DNA of 64,000 bases from Rostrohypoxylon terebratum (Eukaryota; Ascomycota; Sordariomycetes; Xylariales; Hypoxylaceae), in assembly GCA_022497145.1 (NCBI GenBank), contig MU385958.1:37767-101766 (forward strand), in the 5' to 3' direction. The position numbers and the translations under genes were made by a program. Of the stretch, positions 21,502 through 32,490 are shown piece after piece. The notes under the pieces were generated by a model that saw only the letters and a program-made list of their open reading frames with translations, was not told the DNA's origin and ran no database searches. The first letter of the stretch is position 1. Each line of letters opens with the position of its first letter.

Positions 21502-23796
21502 ATGGTGAAGGCATGTGAGTTTTGTCGCAGACGCAAGATCAAGTGCGACACCATCAAGCCTACTTGCAGCCCGTGTCGTCGTAATAACAGATCATGCATC
21601 TATTACAATGGTCCGCAGAAACAACGTCCTTCCGCAGCTCTTATCCAGTCTCTCAGAGACGAGAAAGCCGCCTTAGAAGATGCGTTGTCTCGTTTAAAGA
21701 CTGCGGGGGACGCTGAAAGGCATATCCTAATCCAATCTATTACATTCAGGGACGGCCGGGTATATATCCCTGATTCTCAATCTATATCGACGACCCGTCC
21801 ATCTCAGGAGATTAGCATCGTTTCCACCTGTCAGGATCAAGCGAATTCCCAGCCACAAGATCCTACATACTCCGAGAATTTACCTATAGAAGCGGCTGTT
21901 GGGATTGCTAGCGATGCTCACGTTAATGATGTCATTGACAACGACAATGACAGTGGGGATTCAGATATAGAACATGGCAGGTCTTCTGGCGACGAGGAGC
22001 AGGACGGAGCTACAGATCGAGAGCGGTTCACAACGTCAAGTCAAAACCACCAAGACAGCGACACTATTTATAGTTCAACCTCTGCAATCCGCGTTGGAAG
22101 TCTAACGCAAACAACAGCCCTCGATGTCCCTCATCCCAAGCAGTCGACACAAGCTATAGAATCTCTTCGATACCAACTCATCGCCAATGCCGCACTGGAG
22201 AGGCAGCGTGAACATCGGCTACGTCATATGACAACTATACGCGGGGTACCGGCAGAACTGGCTCTTCATCTTCTTGATCTCCACTGGAGCCGGCAGCACC
22301 ATACCTTTTTACTGACATATCGACCAGCATTTATGAGAGAACTAGTTGACGGCGGTCCGTACTGCTCAGATCTCTTGCTGTACGCGGTCTTTGCCTGCTC
22401 TTCCAAGTTTTCGGAGAGGCTTGAAGTGTGCAACGACCCTAGAGATCCGGACACGGCTGGACAGCATTTTTTCATTCGATGTGACGAACTTTTACTCCGT
22501 GAGGGTCTCATTAGCGTGTCAAAGATCCCTACTGTCATTGCGCTTGTTATGCTTGGATCGACTTTCATTGCACGAGGAATGACCTCTAAGGGTTGGCTGT
22601 ATACCGGCTTCGCTATAAGAATGGTATATGATCTTGGTTTACATGTGGACTCGCAGGAAGTTAACACATCAAATGTTGAAGAAATTGAGATTCGACGGCG
22701 GGTCTTCTGGGGCGCCTTTATCTGCGAGAAACTTCAAAGTTTATACCTTGGGCGACCTCCAACAATTGGGCTTCGAGATGCTAGTGTCTCACAAGATTTC
22801 TTAGACACTTTTGAAGAGCTCGAGTTATGGGAACCCTACCAAGACCCTACAATACCGGATACAACTCGCATAATGATATCTTCACCGCCACCATCGTACT
22901 CAGTTAGCGTGTTCCAACAGCTTTGTCTGCTATCCAAGATCATGACCCAAATCATTGACAAGATCTACTTTGTCGGAGCTACTTCGTTGGAAACAATGAA
23001 CGAGATTGGTCCGCTCGATGAGTCACTGCAAGCTTGGTACGTTGACCTACCATCAAACTTAACTTACGAGCCATGGGTAAAGGCTCCTATTGATCTTTCC
23101 ACGCCGGCCGCTCCGAACCGCATCATCTTATTAACAACATACCACTCTCTTGTCGTGCTTTTGCATCGCCCTTTCATCGTAGCGCCAGCTAGCCAGACCA
23201 ACAATGATCGACCTATCAAGATGTCCGCTTATTCCTGGAAGAGATGTACTACAGCAGCTCGTAACATCACCAGCCTTGCACTCAGTTATCGATCGATCTA
23301 TCCATTGCGCAAGTCCAGTTACTTGTTGAGTTACTCTGTTTATGTAGCGTGCACTATCCACGTTCTCAACGCCGCTTCACTCTCCTCCCGAGGTGACAAA
23401 AGCGCCTATGCTGAGTCATCTTTATTACTTGCTGCAAGTTTAGGATGTCTAGATGAACTTGCGGTACCGAACTCAGGGGCAGTGGATACGGCGTGCATCA
23501 TCCGCAAACTGATGGCCGCCAAGGGTGTGCAGGAGTTACCAAGTAAGCATTGCACCGTTCGAAGCCAGGTCTTTGGTACTAATCAAAGTTCAGAGCCAGT
23601 AGAATTCGAAGCTTCTACCCCTAATCGGCCGTTTGACAATTTCTGGCAATTTTCCAGCTCCTCTCCGACATACGACGATCTTGCGCAAATACAACCTTTT
23701 CAGGATATTTGTTTGCCTGGGCAAGACTTGCTTTTCGGATTCATGAATGAGAATTTATCTCTCACAACATTTGGAATTGATGAGAATAACTTTTAA
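21502..23796 (+). CDS. Zn2Cys6 fungal transcription factor
   Basis: Nuclear regulator, 764 residues, single exon, probable activator of the surrounding catabolic genes. The ATG at 21502 places the zinc cluster at the extreme N-terminus: Cys5, 8, 15, 22, 25 and 32 (CX2CX6CX6CX2CX6C), with the basic RRRKIKCD stretch. The frame is open for 11 codons upstream but only from a TTG, so the 21502 start is preferred. A short heptad-like linker (SLRDEKAALEDALSRL, residues ~50-65) could be the dimerisation coil. An acidic, Ser-rich region follows, then the fungal-specific middle-homology domain from about residue 240 (ALHLLDLHWSRQH, GWLYTGFAIRMVYDLGLH, RRRVFWGAFICEKLQSLYLGRP). Target genes are inferred from position only. 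Confidence 0.9.
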   Translation: MVKACEFCRRRKIKCDTIKPTCSPCRRNNRSCIYYNGPQKQRPSAALIQSLRDEKAALEDALSRLKTAGDAERHILIQSITFRDGRVYIPDSQSISTTRPSQEISIVSTCQDQANSQPQDPTYSENLPIEAAVGIASDAHVNDVIDNDNDSGDSDIEHGRSSGDEEQDGATDRERFTTSSQNHQDSDTIYSSTSAIRVGSLTQTTALDVPHPKQSTQAIESLRYQLIANAALERQREHRLRHMTTIRGVPAELALHLLDLHWSRQHHTFLLTYRPAFMRELVDGGPYCSDLLLYAVFACSSKFSERLEVCNDPRDPDTAGQHFFIRCDELLLREGLISVSKIPTVIALVMLGSTFIARGMTSKGWLYTGFAIRMVYDLGLHVDSQEVNTSNVEEIEIRRRVFWGAFICEKLQSLYLGRPPTIGLRDASVSQDFLDTFEELELWEPYQDPTIPDTTRIMISSPPPSYSVSVFQQLCLLSKIMTQIIDKIYFVGATSLETMNEIGPLDESLQAWYVDLPSNLTYEPWVKAPIDLSTPAAPNRIILLTTYHSLVVLLHRPFIVAPASQTNNDRPIKMSAYSWKRCTTAARNITSLALSYRSIYPLRKSSYLLSYSVYVACTIHVLNAASLSSRGDKSAYAESSLLLAASLGCLDELAVPNSGAVDTACIIRKLMAAKGVQELPSKHCTVRSQVFGTNQSSEPVEFEASTPNRPFDNFWQFSSSSPTYDDLAQIQPFQDICLPGQDLLFGFMNENLSLTTFGIDENNF

Positions 23797-24137
23797 GAGG
23801 GAGCTGTATTTTAGATTTTAGATCTCTAGTGCTACATAAATCATAAGTTAGATGAAATGTAACTTAGTAACGATGCCCAGGTCAATTCACTAAAAGCTAG
23901 GGTTAGGGTTAGGATGGGGGTTAAGGGCAGGGTTTGTGCTTAATATAAGGTTAGGGTTAAACTTGATCAGGGTTAGGGTTACTGCCATAATCTGTTACTC
24001 CTTGAAGAGCCAATTAATACTGTTCTTTGATTGTACTACTTTATTATTGCTCTTTTTATCAGTTACAATTCAATAGAAAAAGCTCCTATCATTGAGAGAT
24101 CCTCCACTGAATCATTTCCGTAGCCTACCTATATCTA
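23797..24137. other. short intergenic region between convergent genes
   Basis: Lies between the stop codons of the regulator and the aldolase-family gene. Contains the telomere-like tracts listed separately; nothing coding. Confidence 0.6.
23897..23981. repeat. cluster of interstitial telomere-like tracts (TTAGGG orientation)
   Basis: Three close patches, at about 23897-23915, 23948-23960 and 23967-23981, each with two TTAGGG-type units separated by degenerate G-rich sequence. They lie between the convergent 3' ends of the regulator and the aldolase-family gene. Orientation is opposite to the tract at 19170. Confidence 0.85.
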
Positions 24138-25064
24138 TTACTGTAGTAAGCTCGGGTCCTCTTTGACGGCCTGGTCATAGTATGGTTGAAAGGCCAGCCA
24201 CATCTTATTAGAATTGCCACTCTTCTTGTGCGCAAACTCGGCCTGCTCCTTTTCGATATACTTCTTCTCGAACCCGGGGCACGTAGCGGCGTTTGCGAGC
24301 ATCTGCGCATGGCAGCACCTATCCAGCGCTATAAACAAGAATGCCGCTTCGTCAACCGTTCGACCGCACGTAATCATACCGTGATTCTGCAGGATGACGC
24401 TGCGACAAGTCGGTCCCAGGGCCTTGGCGATACGGTCGCCTTCCTCTGCCGTCAATACGGTACCGCCATACCGAGGATAAACCGCAAGGTCGTTATAAAA
24501 GCGCAGCGCGTCTTGGTACAGCATCTCGATAGGTCGACCAAAACAGCTAAAGGCCTTCCCGTAAACGCTGTGAGCATGGCAAGCTGCGTTCAGGTCTGGG
24601 CGCGCGCGGTGAATAGCGCTGTGGATAGCGAAGGCAGGGCCATTGATCGCGCTCTGCGCCCCCCCTGGAAGAACATTGCCGCTCTCGCCAACAAGTACAA
24701 GATCGTTGACTCGGATCATTGAGAAGTGCGTAGACAGAGGGTTGATCCAGAAATGGTCCGGATTGCCTGGGTCGCGTAGTGAAATGTGACCCGCGACACC
24801 TTCGTCGAACCCTTGCTTGGCGAAAACCCGGAATGCCGCAGCGAGGTGTTGCTTCAGGTACGTGCGAGTATCGTCAACATTGTCGAATACCGGAGGGCTA
24901 CGTAGCTTGACCTTGCCATCTTTGTCGCCCAGGAAATGCACATCTTGCTCCCATGACCCAGACGCAACTGACGGGGCAGAAGCGTTGGTTCCGTGGTCCT
25001 CGGTGACCAACTGTACTTCTGAGTGCTGGTGCGCCTGGGTCTCTATGATAGTAGTTGTAGACAT
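24138..25064 (-). CDS. class II aldolase/adducin family enzyme
   Basis: 308 residues, single exon, ATG at 25064. Members use a histidine-bound divalent metal for aldol cleavage, epimerisation or decarboxylation. The ordinary catalytic landmarks are present: GVAGHISLRDP, then HAHSVYGKAFS near residue 165 (metal histidines) and LQNHGMITCG near residue 224. The N-terminal ~45 residues are hydrophilic and variable. In this setting it could cleave a hydroxy-oxo-polycarboxylate produced by the other enzymes, but the bacterial CHA aldolase (LigK) belongs to a different family, so this would be an analogous solution. Divergent from the quinone oxidoreductase gene with a 530 bp shared promoter. The family also contains adducin-like proteins without enzymatic role, although the retained histidines argue for an enzyme. 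Confidence 0.88.
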   Translation of the reverse strand: MSTTTIIETQAHQHSEVQLVTEDHGTNASAPSVASGSWEQDVHFLGDKDGKVKLRSPPVFDNVDDTRTYLKQHLAAAFRVFAKQGFDEGVAGHISLRDPGNPDHFWINPLSTHFSMIRVNDLVLVGESGNVLPGGAQSAINGPAFAIHSAIHRARPDLNAACHAHSVYGKAFSCFGRPIEMLYQDALRFYNDLAVYPRYGGTVLTAEEGDRIAKALGPTCRSVILQNHGMITCGRTVDEAAFLFIALDRCCHAQMLANAATCPGFEKKYIEKEQAEFAHKKSGNSNKMWLAFQPYYDQAVKEDPSLLQ

Positions 25065-25594
25065 AATGGTTGTTTTGTTCTTGTTAGCAAGAAATTTATG
25101 TGAAATATGCTGGGACTTTTGAGTTCAGTTTCGATATAGCATACAGTGGTAAGACCAATCTAGAGTGGTTTATCTTTGGTTGACATACCAATCTCTCGAA
25201 GTTTCCAGACATCTAACATATAGATCGCGAAACACATGGACCGAAGCCGTCGGCGAGATTCTAGGTACCTAATCGACGATGATCCCCTAAGGGGCGGAAT
25301 GTGGCACTCCGCTTACGGAGGCGTCAGCGTAATAAGTGCGGGGAATAGCGGCAAACTGCCGCCGTTCAGTCGGCTTTTAGTGGGCTGTCTCGGGAATGGG
25401 CTCGCTCATTTTCCCACCGTATATCTCGTAAGGTGGTAAATCGGTACCTGAGTACCTAGTACCTAGTAGACACATGATCGACCCCCTAAACACCAATTAC
25501 GGGTTTATTTAGAAGGAGAACTTTCTTGAGATTCATTTCCTTCCTCATTCTCTCAAACTCAATGATTAACTCACTCTAGCGCTTAGCCGAAATC
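25065..25594. other. divergent promoter of aldolase and quinone oxidoreductase genes
   Basis: 530 bp, holds the candidate regulator site at 25307-25320 and two TACCTAG-rich patches (about 25259-25270 and 25442-25470). No gene seen. Confidence 0.55.
25307..25320. promoter_or_regulatory. candidate Zn2Cys6 site, CTCCG-N4-CGGAG
   Basis: Perfect inverted repeat CTCCG CTTA CGGAG between two divergent cluster genes. The core CCG-N4-CGG recurs upstream of the TcuA-like gene at 33335-33344. Motif-based inference only. Confidence 0.35.
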
Positions 25595-26838
25595 ATGAAG
25601 GCAGTCGGAATCAGAGGGGGCAAAGGCAGCGCCGATGCCTTATTCATCGAAGACAACGTAGCAGATCCAGTAGCCACTGAGGGCCGTATCTTGGTACGAA
25701 TACATTCTTTTGGACTCAACCGCATGGACATCATGCAACGAGAAGACAAGTATCCGTACTCCCTATTGCCTGAGTCTGGTAAGATCCTAGGCGTCGAGTT
25801 CAGCGGACTCGTTGAGGAAGTAGGACCGCAGTGTATGCGTTTCAGTTCTTACCACTATCTCTCCTAACCTCGAACCGAGGCTGAAAATACTCTTTTTATC
25901 TCGCCAAGGATTAAGTAGTAACTAATAACATATAGGCAAGTCCGATTTTAAAGTCGGACAGCGATGCTTTGGTCTCGCCTACGGAGGTGCTGTAAGTAAA
26001 GAAACAATTACTCCTTCAAGCTGCGGTAAAAGGGGGAGTTGAATGACAATTTACCTTCGGCAGTATGCTGAGAAAATCTCCGTCTCGGAAGACATGCTCA
26101 TGCACATTCCTGATGGGCTAAGTTTCGAAACAGCCGCCGGATTCCCGGAAGTCAGTTTAGCTCGCTCTTCTTCCGTTCGGGGACAGTGATTTTAACATAA
26201 CCTAGACCTTCTTCACTGCAGTCCAAGCAATTCATCTAATTGGGGACTTGCATCCAGGCCAGTCAGTGCTTATCCACGCCGGCTCTTCAGGGGTTGGTCA
26301 AGCTTCAATCCAAGTGGCCCGCTGCGGTGGGGCCGACAAGATCTTTGTGACAGCAGGGAGCGATGATAAATGCACCCTTTGCAAGTCCCTTGGTGCTGAC
26401 TTTGCAATCAACTATCGGACATGCGGCGACGACGATTTTGCCGAAGTTGTACACCGTGAGACCGATGGGAAAGGCGTCGAGCTCGTCATAGATTTAGTGG
26501 GCCAAGCGTACTGGCATCGCACTACAAAAGCTGCGGCAATGGAGGGGCGCATCGTGATTGTTGCGACGATGAGCGGCGCTATCGTTGACAAGTTCAGTTT
26601 CCGAGACTTGATGAACAAGCGACTCTGGGTCATGACAACAACACTTCGCACTCGCCCTGCGGACTACCAAAAGAAACTACGAGATGTCGTAATCGAGAGG
26701 ATACTACCACATCTAGCAAAGCGCGAAGTTAAAGTTACCGTCGATGAGATATTCCCTTGGTCAGAGATTAGTAGAGCACACAAGAAGATGGAATCTAACT
26801 CTCATGCTGGAAAGCTGATATGTAACATTCAATCCTGA
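25595..26838 (+). CDS. zinc-type alcohol dehydrogenase / NADPH:quinone oxidoreductase
   Basis: Medium-chain dehydrogenase/reductase of the quinone oxidoreductase branch, 337 residues. Exons 25595-25832, 25936-25991, 26064-26150, 26206-26838 (1014 bases). Splicing joins VEEVGPQ, CKSDFKVGQRCFGLAYGGA, YAEKISVSEDMLMHIPDG and TFFTAVQAIHL, the usual order of this family. The N-terminal GroES-like fold contains HSFGLNRMDIMQR. The Rossmann part has LIHAGSSGVGQASIQVAR near residue 160 and the NADP region GADFAINY. Catalytic-zinc ligands are not conserved, as expected for quinone oxidoreductases. It probably reduces a quinone or enone using NADPH. It shares its promoter with the aldolase-family gene. 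Confidence 0.88.
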
Positions 26839-26985
26839 TATATCTTTACATGTATGAATAAGAATCCCGTTGCGCCCTTGTCATATTCTCAGTATTCATT
26901 GTGATATTCGGTTTAAATATAGAAACCTCCCAAATTGTCCTTCATATCTTTCTAGAAAGGGCCAAGGTTATAGGACTAGTTACAT

Positions 26986-28677
26986 TCACCCTCTGGTTGA
27001 TATGTTCTCGATAAATTCTGACTCCCCATGCTCACTGTTCGGCGGTTTATGTTCTACTTGCTTCTCAACATCGCGAACATGTTCAATTTCATTGACAACA
27101 TGCTTGGTCGCCTTGGTTGGTACTTCATGATCTGGGATTGCCTGATTCGGATCTTCTTGATCCCATTCGATGTTAACGCTTTTGATGGGCATACAGGCCA
27201 GAGTGAGTGCTAGCAGACCGATCATCTGTGTTACCAGAACTTAGCAAATTGGTCCAAAACGGTCATTCCTATATTAAACAATTGATGGAGAAGTATTACT
27301 TACGATTCCGACGAGAATAAGTATGATACGTCCGTAATCTGGAATGCCATCCTCAGTGGATAAATCATTACCCAGCGTTGTCTCTATAGTAGGAGCTACA
27401 GAGGAGATGGCATTGCCTAAGTTGTACACAACGCCTCCGAAAGCAGCGCGAATGCCTGGATGGGGACAAACCATTTGCAAGGTATTGCCAATCGTGCCAA
27501 TAGCAGCGCCGTAACTGAACTCGAAGAAAAACGCTCCCGCGGCGAGAGCCTGCCACCTGTGGGGAAGAATTATCGCCGGTAGTATGGGACCCAACAAAAG
27601 AGCAAAACCAAAGGGCACCCATTTGGGGCTGTATCGGCACAGGTATCCGCCTACTACACCGCCTAGAATTCCTCCAGATTGCAAGATGACAGTAACATAA
27701 GTCTCATGCAAGACGCTGAGGCCACGTTGTGTCTGTAGGAAAGAGGGATACACATCCATATGCCCGTGACCTAGGGTGTTGAAGCATGCCATAAGCACTG
27801 TGCAATATATAAAGATAGGCCAATGGCGCACAATGGCGAACCGAAATTTTACCCAGAAGGGCAGTTTAGCATCCGTACTGTCTTGTGCATTAGTAGGACC
27901 AGCAATATTATCACCCTCCTGACGTGCCTCCTTTATGAGAGAATATTCGGGGCAAGCGAGTCGTAGGGCGATTGCTGTGACGTTGAGACCGGCACCGAGG
28001 TAATAAAGCGATCGCCATCCGTAATTACCTGCGTAAATATCTGAGCAATAGCTACTATAGGCATATACTATTGATACGCAATGAACGGATGGTATGCATA
28101 CCCATAGCTAGGTGGAAGCCAGAGGCAAGCATATTCCCTGCGCCAAAACCCTGTTGTGTGAAGCCTGCAACTATATCTCGAGCTTCTCGGGGTACAGCTT
28201 CCATAGCTGCAGCCATAGTAACTCCATACACGGCTCCGTATGTCAGCCCTAAGATTCAAATTAGTACATACTGCCTAGAGTCATTTTAACGAAGGTGCCC
28301 TTACCGAAGAGAAAGCGTACCGCTATGAGCTGCTGGTATGTGTTGATAAAGCCTGAACAGAGAGTGAAGACTGCCATCAAGATGAAGACTATAGTCAATG
28401 GAATTTTGCGGCCATACTGGTCTGACAACACCCCAAAGATTGCTGCACCGATAGATCGAGATAACATGGATGTGGTATTTGCCTGGGCAATCTTAGAAGT
28501 AGATACTCCGAGCGTTTCTGCTATGGCCGGTTGAGTATACGGAAGAAGGTAAAACTGCATGCAGCTTAGAGTCCAGCACCACCAGCTCGTAAAGAATACC
28601 AAAGCTTGGATCCTATTTAATGTGAGTGCTCTGCCAATTTCCCGTGGGAAGTTAGCTAGCTCCTGTTTGAAGCCCAT
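26986..28677 (-). CDS. MFS carboxylate transporter, JEN/SHS-like
   Basis: Twelve-TM major facilitator protein, 494 residues, probably proton-coupled uptake of a carboxylic acid at the plasma membrane. Exons 28677-28305, 28248-28102, 28028-27304, 27225-26986 (1485 bases, frame kept). The N-terminus (FFTSWWCWTLSCMQFYLLPY) and the first loop SDQYGRK fit MFS. The segment EAVPREARDIVAGFTQQGFGAGNML matches the sialate/lactate symporter (SHS, Jen1-like) branch, where the equivalent reads E-x-x-P-x-E-A-R-G-x-x-S-G. The C-terminal tail after the last TM is hydrophilic and acidic. The stop lies 147 bp from the stop of the quinone oxidoreductase gene. Bacterial tricarballylate genes (tcuABC) likewise pair an MFS carrier with a TcuA dehydrogenase. 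Substrate not provable from sequence. Confidence 0.85.
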
Positions 28678-29245
28678 GATGATTATCTATATTTTAATTC
28701 GGAGACGACCGGAGCACCTCCCACGTAATGGTTCGGGACAACTTGATATCGGTATGAGAATAATACCTAGTATAGAGAGGGTGGCAAGGCGAGATAATGA
28801 TTGCGCTTAGGTTAGTTACTTTAATATGAGGGTAGGGAGCCCAGCAGCCAGCATCCAAATTCTTCAACTAGTTGCAGGGCATGATCGCTCTAAGTCATCA
28901 ATTATATGTTACTCAGTCTAGTAGAAGCATGTTAGCCTTAAGTAGATGTAGATCTTTGGGTATGGCGTTGAAGGGGTTGGAGACGTGGGGTAACCTACCT
29001 AGGATGGATGCTATACCCGTGATACCACCAAGCGAGCTGGAGAAGTCAGACTCCGTCTCTGCCGAGCATCTCCAATAGCGGAGCCAAGATCCCGCGTCGT
29101 GTTTACAATAATTGAAAATTATAGTATCGATACAATATCAGACTTCATATCGTAAGTTTTATTAATTGGGACGGACAAGCCCCCATCTTTCACTTCTGTA
29201 CCGATTCAACACAATACTCCACAACCTCTTGACAACTAGGTAGTC
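28678..29245. other. divergent promoter, transporter and second amidohydrolase
   Basis: 568 bp between two divergent cluster genes. A direct CGGAG-N5-CGGAG pair is at about 28710-28724. No gene supported; 28559-28810 and 28872-29078 are short open frames without features. Confidence 0.5.
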
Positions 29246-30154
29246 ATGCCTTCAACGAAGTCTCTTGTGCCGAAGGGTGCGTGGGATACTCATATACATG
29301 TATTCGATCCTGACAAGTTCCCATACGCCGAAAAGCGTTCGTACACGCCTAAAGAAGCGCCACTCACATCTTACCCAACTACCGCGACAGGTTGTACTAG
29401 CATCGTAGTTGTTCAAGCTTCCATCCAAGGTTCATCACCTACAGCCCTGCTTGATGCCCTTAGCAAGCAACCTACCGTACCTAGCTTCAAACTCCGCGGT
29501 CTAGCGACCATCGACGCTGACCGGATCACGGACGCGGAACTGGACGCTTTGCATGCTGCAGGTGTCCGTGGCGTCCGCTTGCATGAAATGGCCTGGGGTT
29601 ATGGGCAGCAGAAGGGAGGTGAGCAGATCACCAGCAAAATCCAAGTTCTAGCTAGCCGACTAGCCCGTCTCGGGTGGGCGATTGGAATTTTCTGCCCGCT
29701 ATCTACTTGGGTCGCTATGGCCGACATGATACGTGGGCTAGACCCCCGAATCAAGGTAATAGCGGATCATTTCGGAAGCGCGTTTCCTGGTGATGAGGAG
29801 ACGGAGGACTTCGCGACATTGCTTTCACTTGTAAGAGAGAAACGACTCTTCGTCAAGTTCTCGGGCTTCGAGCGACTATATCACGGTAACCCCGCGGGGA
29901 TTGATAGCCTTGAAACGACAGTGAAGGCTTTCGTAGAGGCGGGTCCCGGCCAGATTGTATATGGAAGTGATTGGCCACATACCCAACTCGGCGTTTCTCG
30001 CCAGGGAAAGACGGAAGAGCAGCGTTTGAATGAGATCGAGGGGTTCCGTGAGGTTGATGATGAATCTCATATCTTGAAGCTCCGCCAATGGATCCAAGAT
30101 GATGAGGTATGGGAAAAGCTTTTTGTCTCGAATGCGGAGCGGATATTTGGGTAA
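29246..30154 (+). CDS. amidohydrolase-2 family hydrolase (TIM barrel)
   Basis: 302 residues, single exon from the ATG at 29246. Same superfamily as the LigI-like protein 9 kb away but a clearly different member. The HxH motif is WDTHIHVFDP (His16, His18), the barrel carries GVRGVRLHEMAWGYG where LigI has the IRFNF block, ADHFGSAFPG replaces DHMGRP, and YGSDWPHTQL holds the terminal Asp near residue 242. These changes in the substrate pocket suggest a different lactone or decarboxylation substrate. Probably cytosolic; no signal peptide. Divergent from the transporter gene, consistent with joint control. Confidence 0.88.
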   Translation: MPSTKSLVPKGAWDTHIHVFDPDKFPYAEKRSYTPKEAPLTSYPTTATGCTSIVVVQASIQGSSPTALLDALSKQPTVPSFKLRGLATIDADRITDAELDALHAAGVRGVRLHEMAWGYGQQKGGEQITSKIQVLASRLARLGWAIGIFCPLSTWVAMADMIRGLDPRIKVIADHFGSAFPGDEETEDFATLLSLVREKRLFVKFSGFERLYHGNPAGIDSLETTVKAFVEAGPGQIVYGSDWPHTQLGVSRQGKTEEQRLNEIEGFREVDDESHILKLRQWIQDDEVWEKLFVSNAERIFG

Positions 30155-31060
30155 CGGGACAATGTTGGTCACCTCCATAGGAGTAGCGCTTTATAGGGCT
30201 CTAGGGAACTGTATTGGCGCTGTATTGGCGCTGTATTTTCGCCCTTAAGTCCATTGTAAACCTCCAGGGTTGTCAAGGCGCTTATTCGTTCACCTCCATA
30301 CGGATTGATCGATCCTACTCTTTCTGACAACACTCCAACAACGTCGCCGTCTCAGCAACAGTGAAAACAGAGGCTTGATTAATGCAGACTACCCTACAGA
30401 GTAGATTGAGATATATTCAAATTTAATCATCAGATTTTCAATCTCAACCTGTTGCTAAACTGTTGCTGAACTATGGATCCCTCCAGAGGCTTTTTAATTG
30501 ACAGAGTACTACTCGCTGTAACAACAATGCGCTAAGTTCGCTATGGTTTAGCGCTTGAGAGCGCCAATTGATGGAGGATCATAGGCGGCTTAGGTGATTT
30601 GTTATACAACCTACCTAGTATCTATGGATAATCCATTTGTAACATGATTTAGTAGAATATGGTACATTATCATCGGAATGCATGATATGATTGTCAAAAT
30701 TTTGGCGCGATACTATGGTACCTAGTGATTATTAAGCGTCGGGAAAATTGAATAGAGAAGACCTATGTAGGATACTACGGAGCCGGGCCGGTGTGCGACG
30801 GAGCGCTATGTCCCGTCCTTTAATCGGCAGTCGCGAATGGAACAGTTTCCTCCCCGGCCTCTTCCGTACCTGTGTAACCGCGAATCCGGATTGTGTTATG
30901 GACATCATCCGTCCCGTATTCCGTGCGATGGGTCTACTTCAAGTTAAAAGCGACAGGAACAGTCGATATCAGAGACATCATATCAAACTCAATTTCAGTG
31001 TGATCAACAGCACACATTACATTAACTCCATCATCAAGAAGCCTCAACCAACCGAATACC
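30155..31060. other. intergenic region
   Basis: About 900 bp upstream of the DUF1932 dehydrogenase. An 11-base unit (CTGTATTGGCG) is tandemly repeated at about 30209-30238, and CAACAGT / GTTGCTGAACT patches recur at 30350-30475. No coding feature recognised; the open frame 30748-31140 overlaps the first exon of the next gene in another frame and is not believed. Confidence 0.5.
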
Positions 31061-32239
31061 ATGAGCGAGCACATTACACCTACAGTCGGCATCCTGTCCA
31101 TTGGCGACATGGGTCTCGGTATTGGCAAAGTACTCATTAGCCAGAATTATAGAGCCCTGACCTTTGCAGAGGATAGAAGGCAAGTAGCTGTTTACGTTGG
31201 ACTCTTTCGTCATAACCAGTTCTCGGATATGGAAAAATGTCTTCTAGTTCAGACGTAGATGATAATACCCAACTCCATGAAACCCGCTGTCATTCCAATA
31301 CAACGCTAACTTCAGGATGCACTTGATACACTGTAGTGAACGGACAAAAGAAAGGGCCCGATCAACTGGGATAGAGCTCCTTCCTTCTATCAGGGAACTT
31401 GTTCAAGAATCTGATTGCTTGCTCTCTATTGTTCCGCCTCGAGATGCCTTAGCTACCGCTCAACGCGTCTTCGATGCCACACCAAGTGACACCCACACTC
31501 GCAAACGTCCTCTATACTATCTAGATCTCAACGCTATAGCACCTAGTATGGCAATTCAGACACAGTCTCTTTTTAAGGGTAATCCAAACATTGTACTTAT
31601 CGATGGAGGAATCATTGGCGGGGTTCCCTACCCAAAAGCTGACTCCCCCTTTGGGTGGAACCGTCCATCCCTAATGGTCTCTGGTCCAACGAAGCTGCCT
31701 TATACAGATCTTGCCAGTATCCTCAACATTGACCACATGACAGATCAGATAGGCGCTGCTTCCGGGCTTAAGATGTGCTATGCTAGCACTACCAAAGGGT
31801 TCTTCGCGCTTGCCATCCAGTCGTTTGTCACGGCAGACGCACTTGGCGTCCTTCCACAGCTGCGGAGCTACATGAAAAAATACAATGCGACTACCCTGGA
31901 AATCGCAGATAAGGGTGTCGTCGGTATGCCACCTAAAGCATATCGCTGGGTGAATGAGATGGAACAAATCGGTATCATGATGAAAGAGAATGGCGGGTTT
32001 GATCAAGGAGTGTATGTGATCTCCTTCACCCCCCCTTCTACAGACGAGATCTATCGATAGTTTAACTAAGACTCCCTCCAAGTTTTCATAATATCGCAGA
32101 GGTCTATAGAATTGTCGCCCAGGACACATTGCTCGGTCAGGAGCATCCAGGTGAGAGGGTAAGGGGGACAACTGTAGATGATGTGGTCAAGTTGATGAGA
32201 TCTGGAATGGATGAAAAAAGGGAGAAAAATCCAAATTGA
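31061..32239 (+). CDS. NAD-binding 6-phosphogluconate-dehydrogenase-like protein with DUF1932
   Basis: 316 residues. Exons 31061-31179, 31337-32011, 32083-32239 (951 bases). The Rossmann start is TPTVGILSIGDMGLGIGKVL, the family's GxGxxG variant, followed by the beta-hydroxyacid dehydrogenase fold (LLSIVPPRDAL, IDGGIIGG) and the helical DUF1932 C-terminal domain (GLKMCYASTTKG, containing the Lys expected to be catalytic). It probably oxidises or reduces a 2-hydroxy/2-oxo acid with NAD(P). Intron 1 has a GC donor (AAG|GCAAGT) and TAG acceptor; this is the choice that restores AEDRSERTKERA across the junction. Intron 2 is GT-AG and yields GVFHNIAEVYRIV. Placed between the second amidohydrolase and the TcuA-like gene, same strand. 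Confidence 0.85.
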
Positions 32240-32490
32240 TATTTTTATCGGAAGCATAGGTTTTGATGCTCGGTCTTCTCATGAGACATACCGGGGTCTC
32301 ACAATTCAAGCATTCCATTATAGATCATAGGTTAGGACATTTCGCGAATGAGTACTTAATGAGTTACTATACTAGGTCATTATTTATTCTTTACTTCCTC
32401 CTATAAAATTTCAACTCTATCATTCTATATATCTCTAATTAAGTGCGTAACAGCCTAGAAGTCGATCTAGGGAGAGTCATGAAGGTCAAT

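Noticed and set aside
30748..31140. 130-codon plus-strand frame upstream of the DUF1932 gene
   Set aside because: It overlaps the first exon of that gene in a different frame and has no recognisable protein features.
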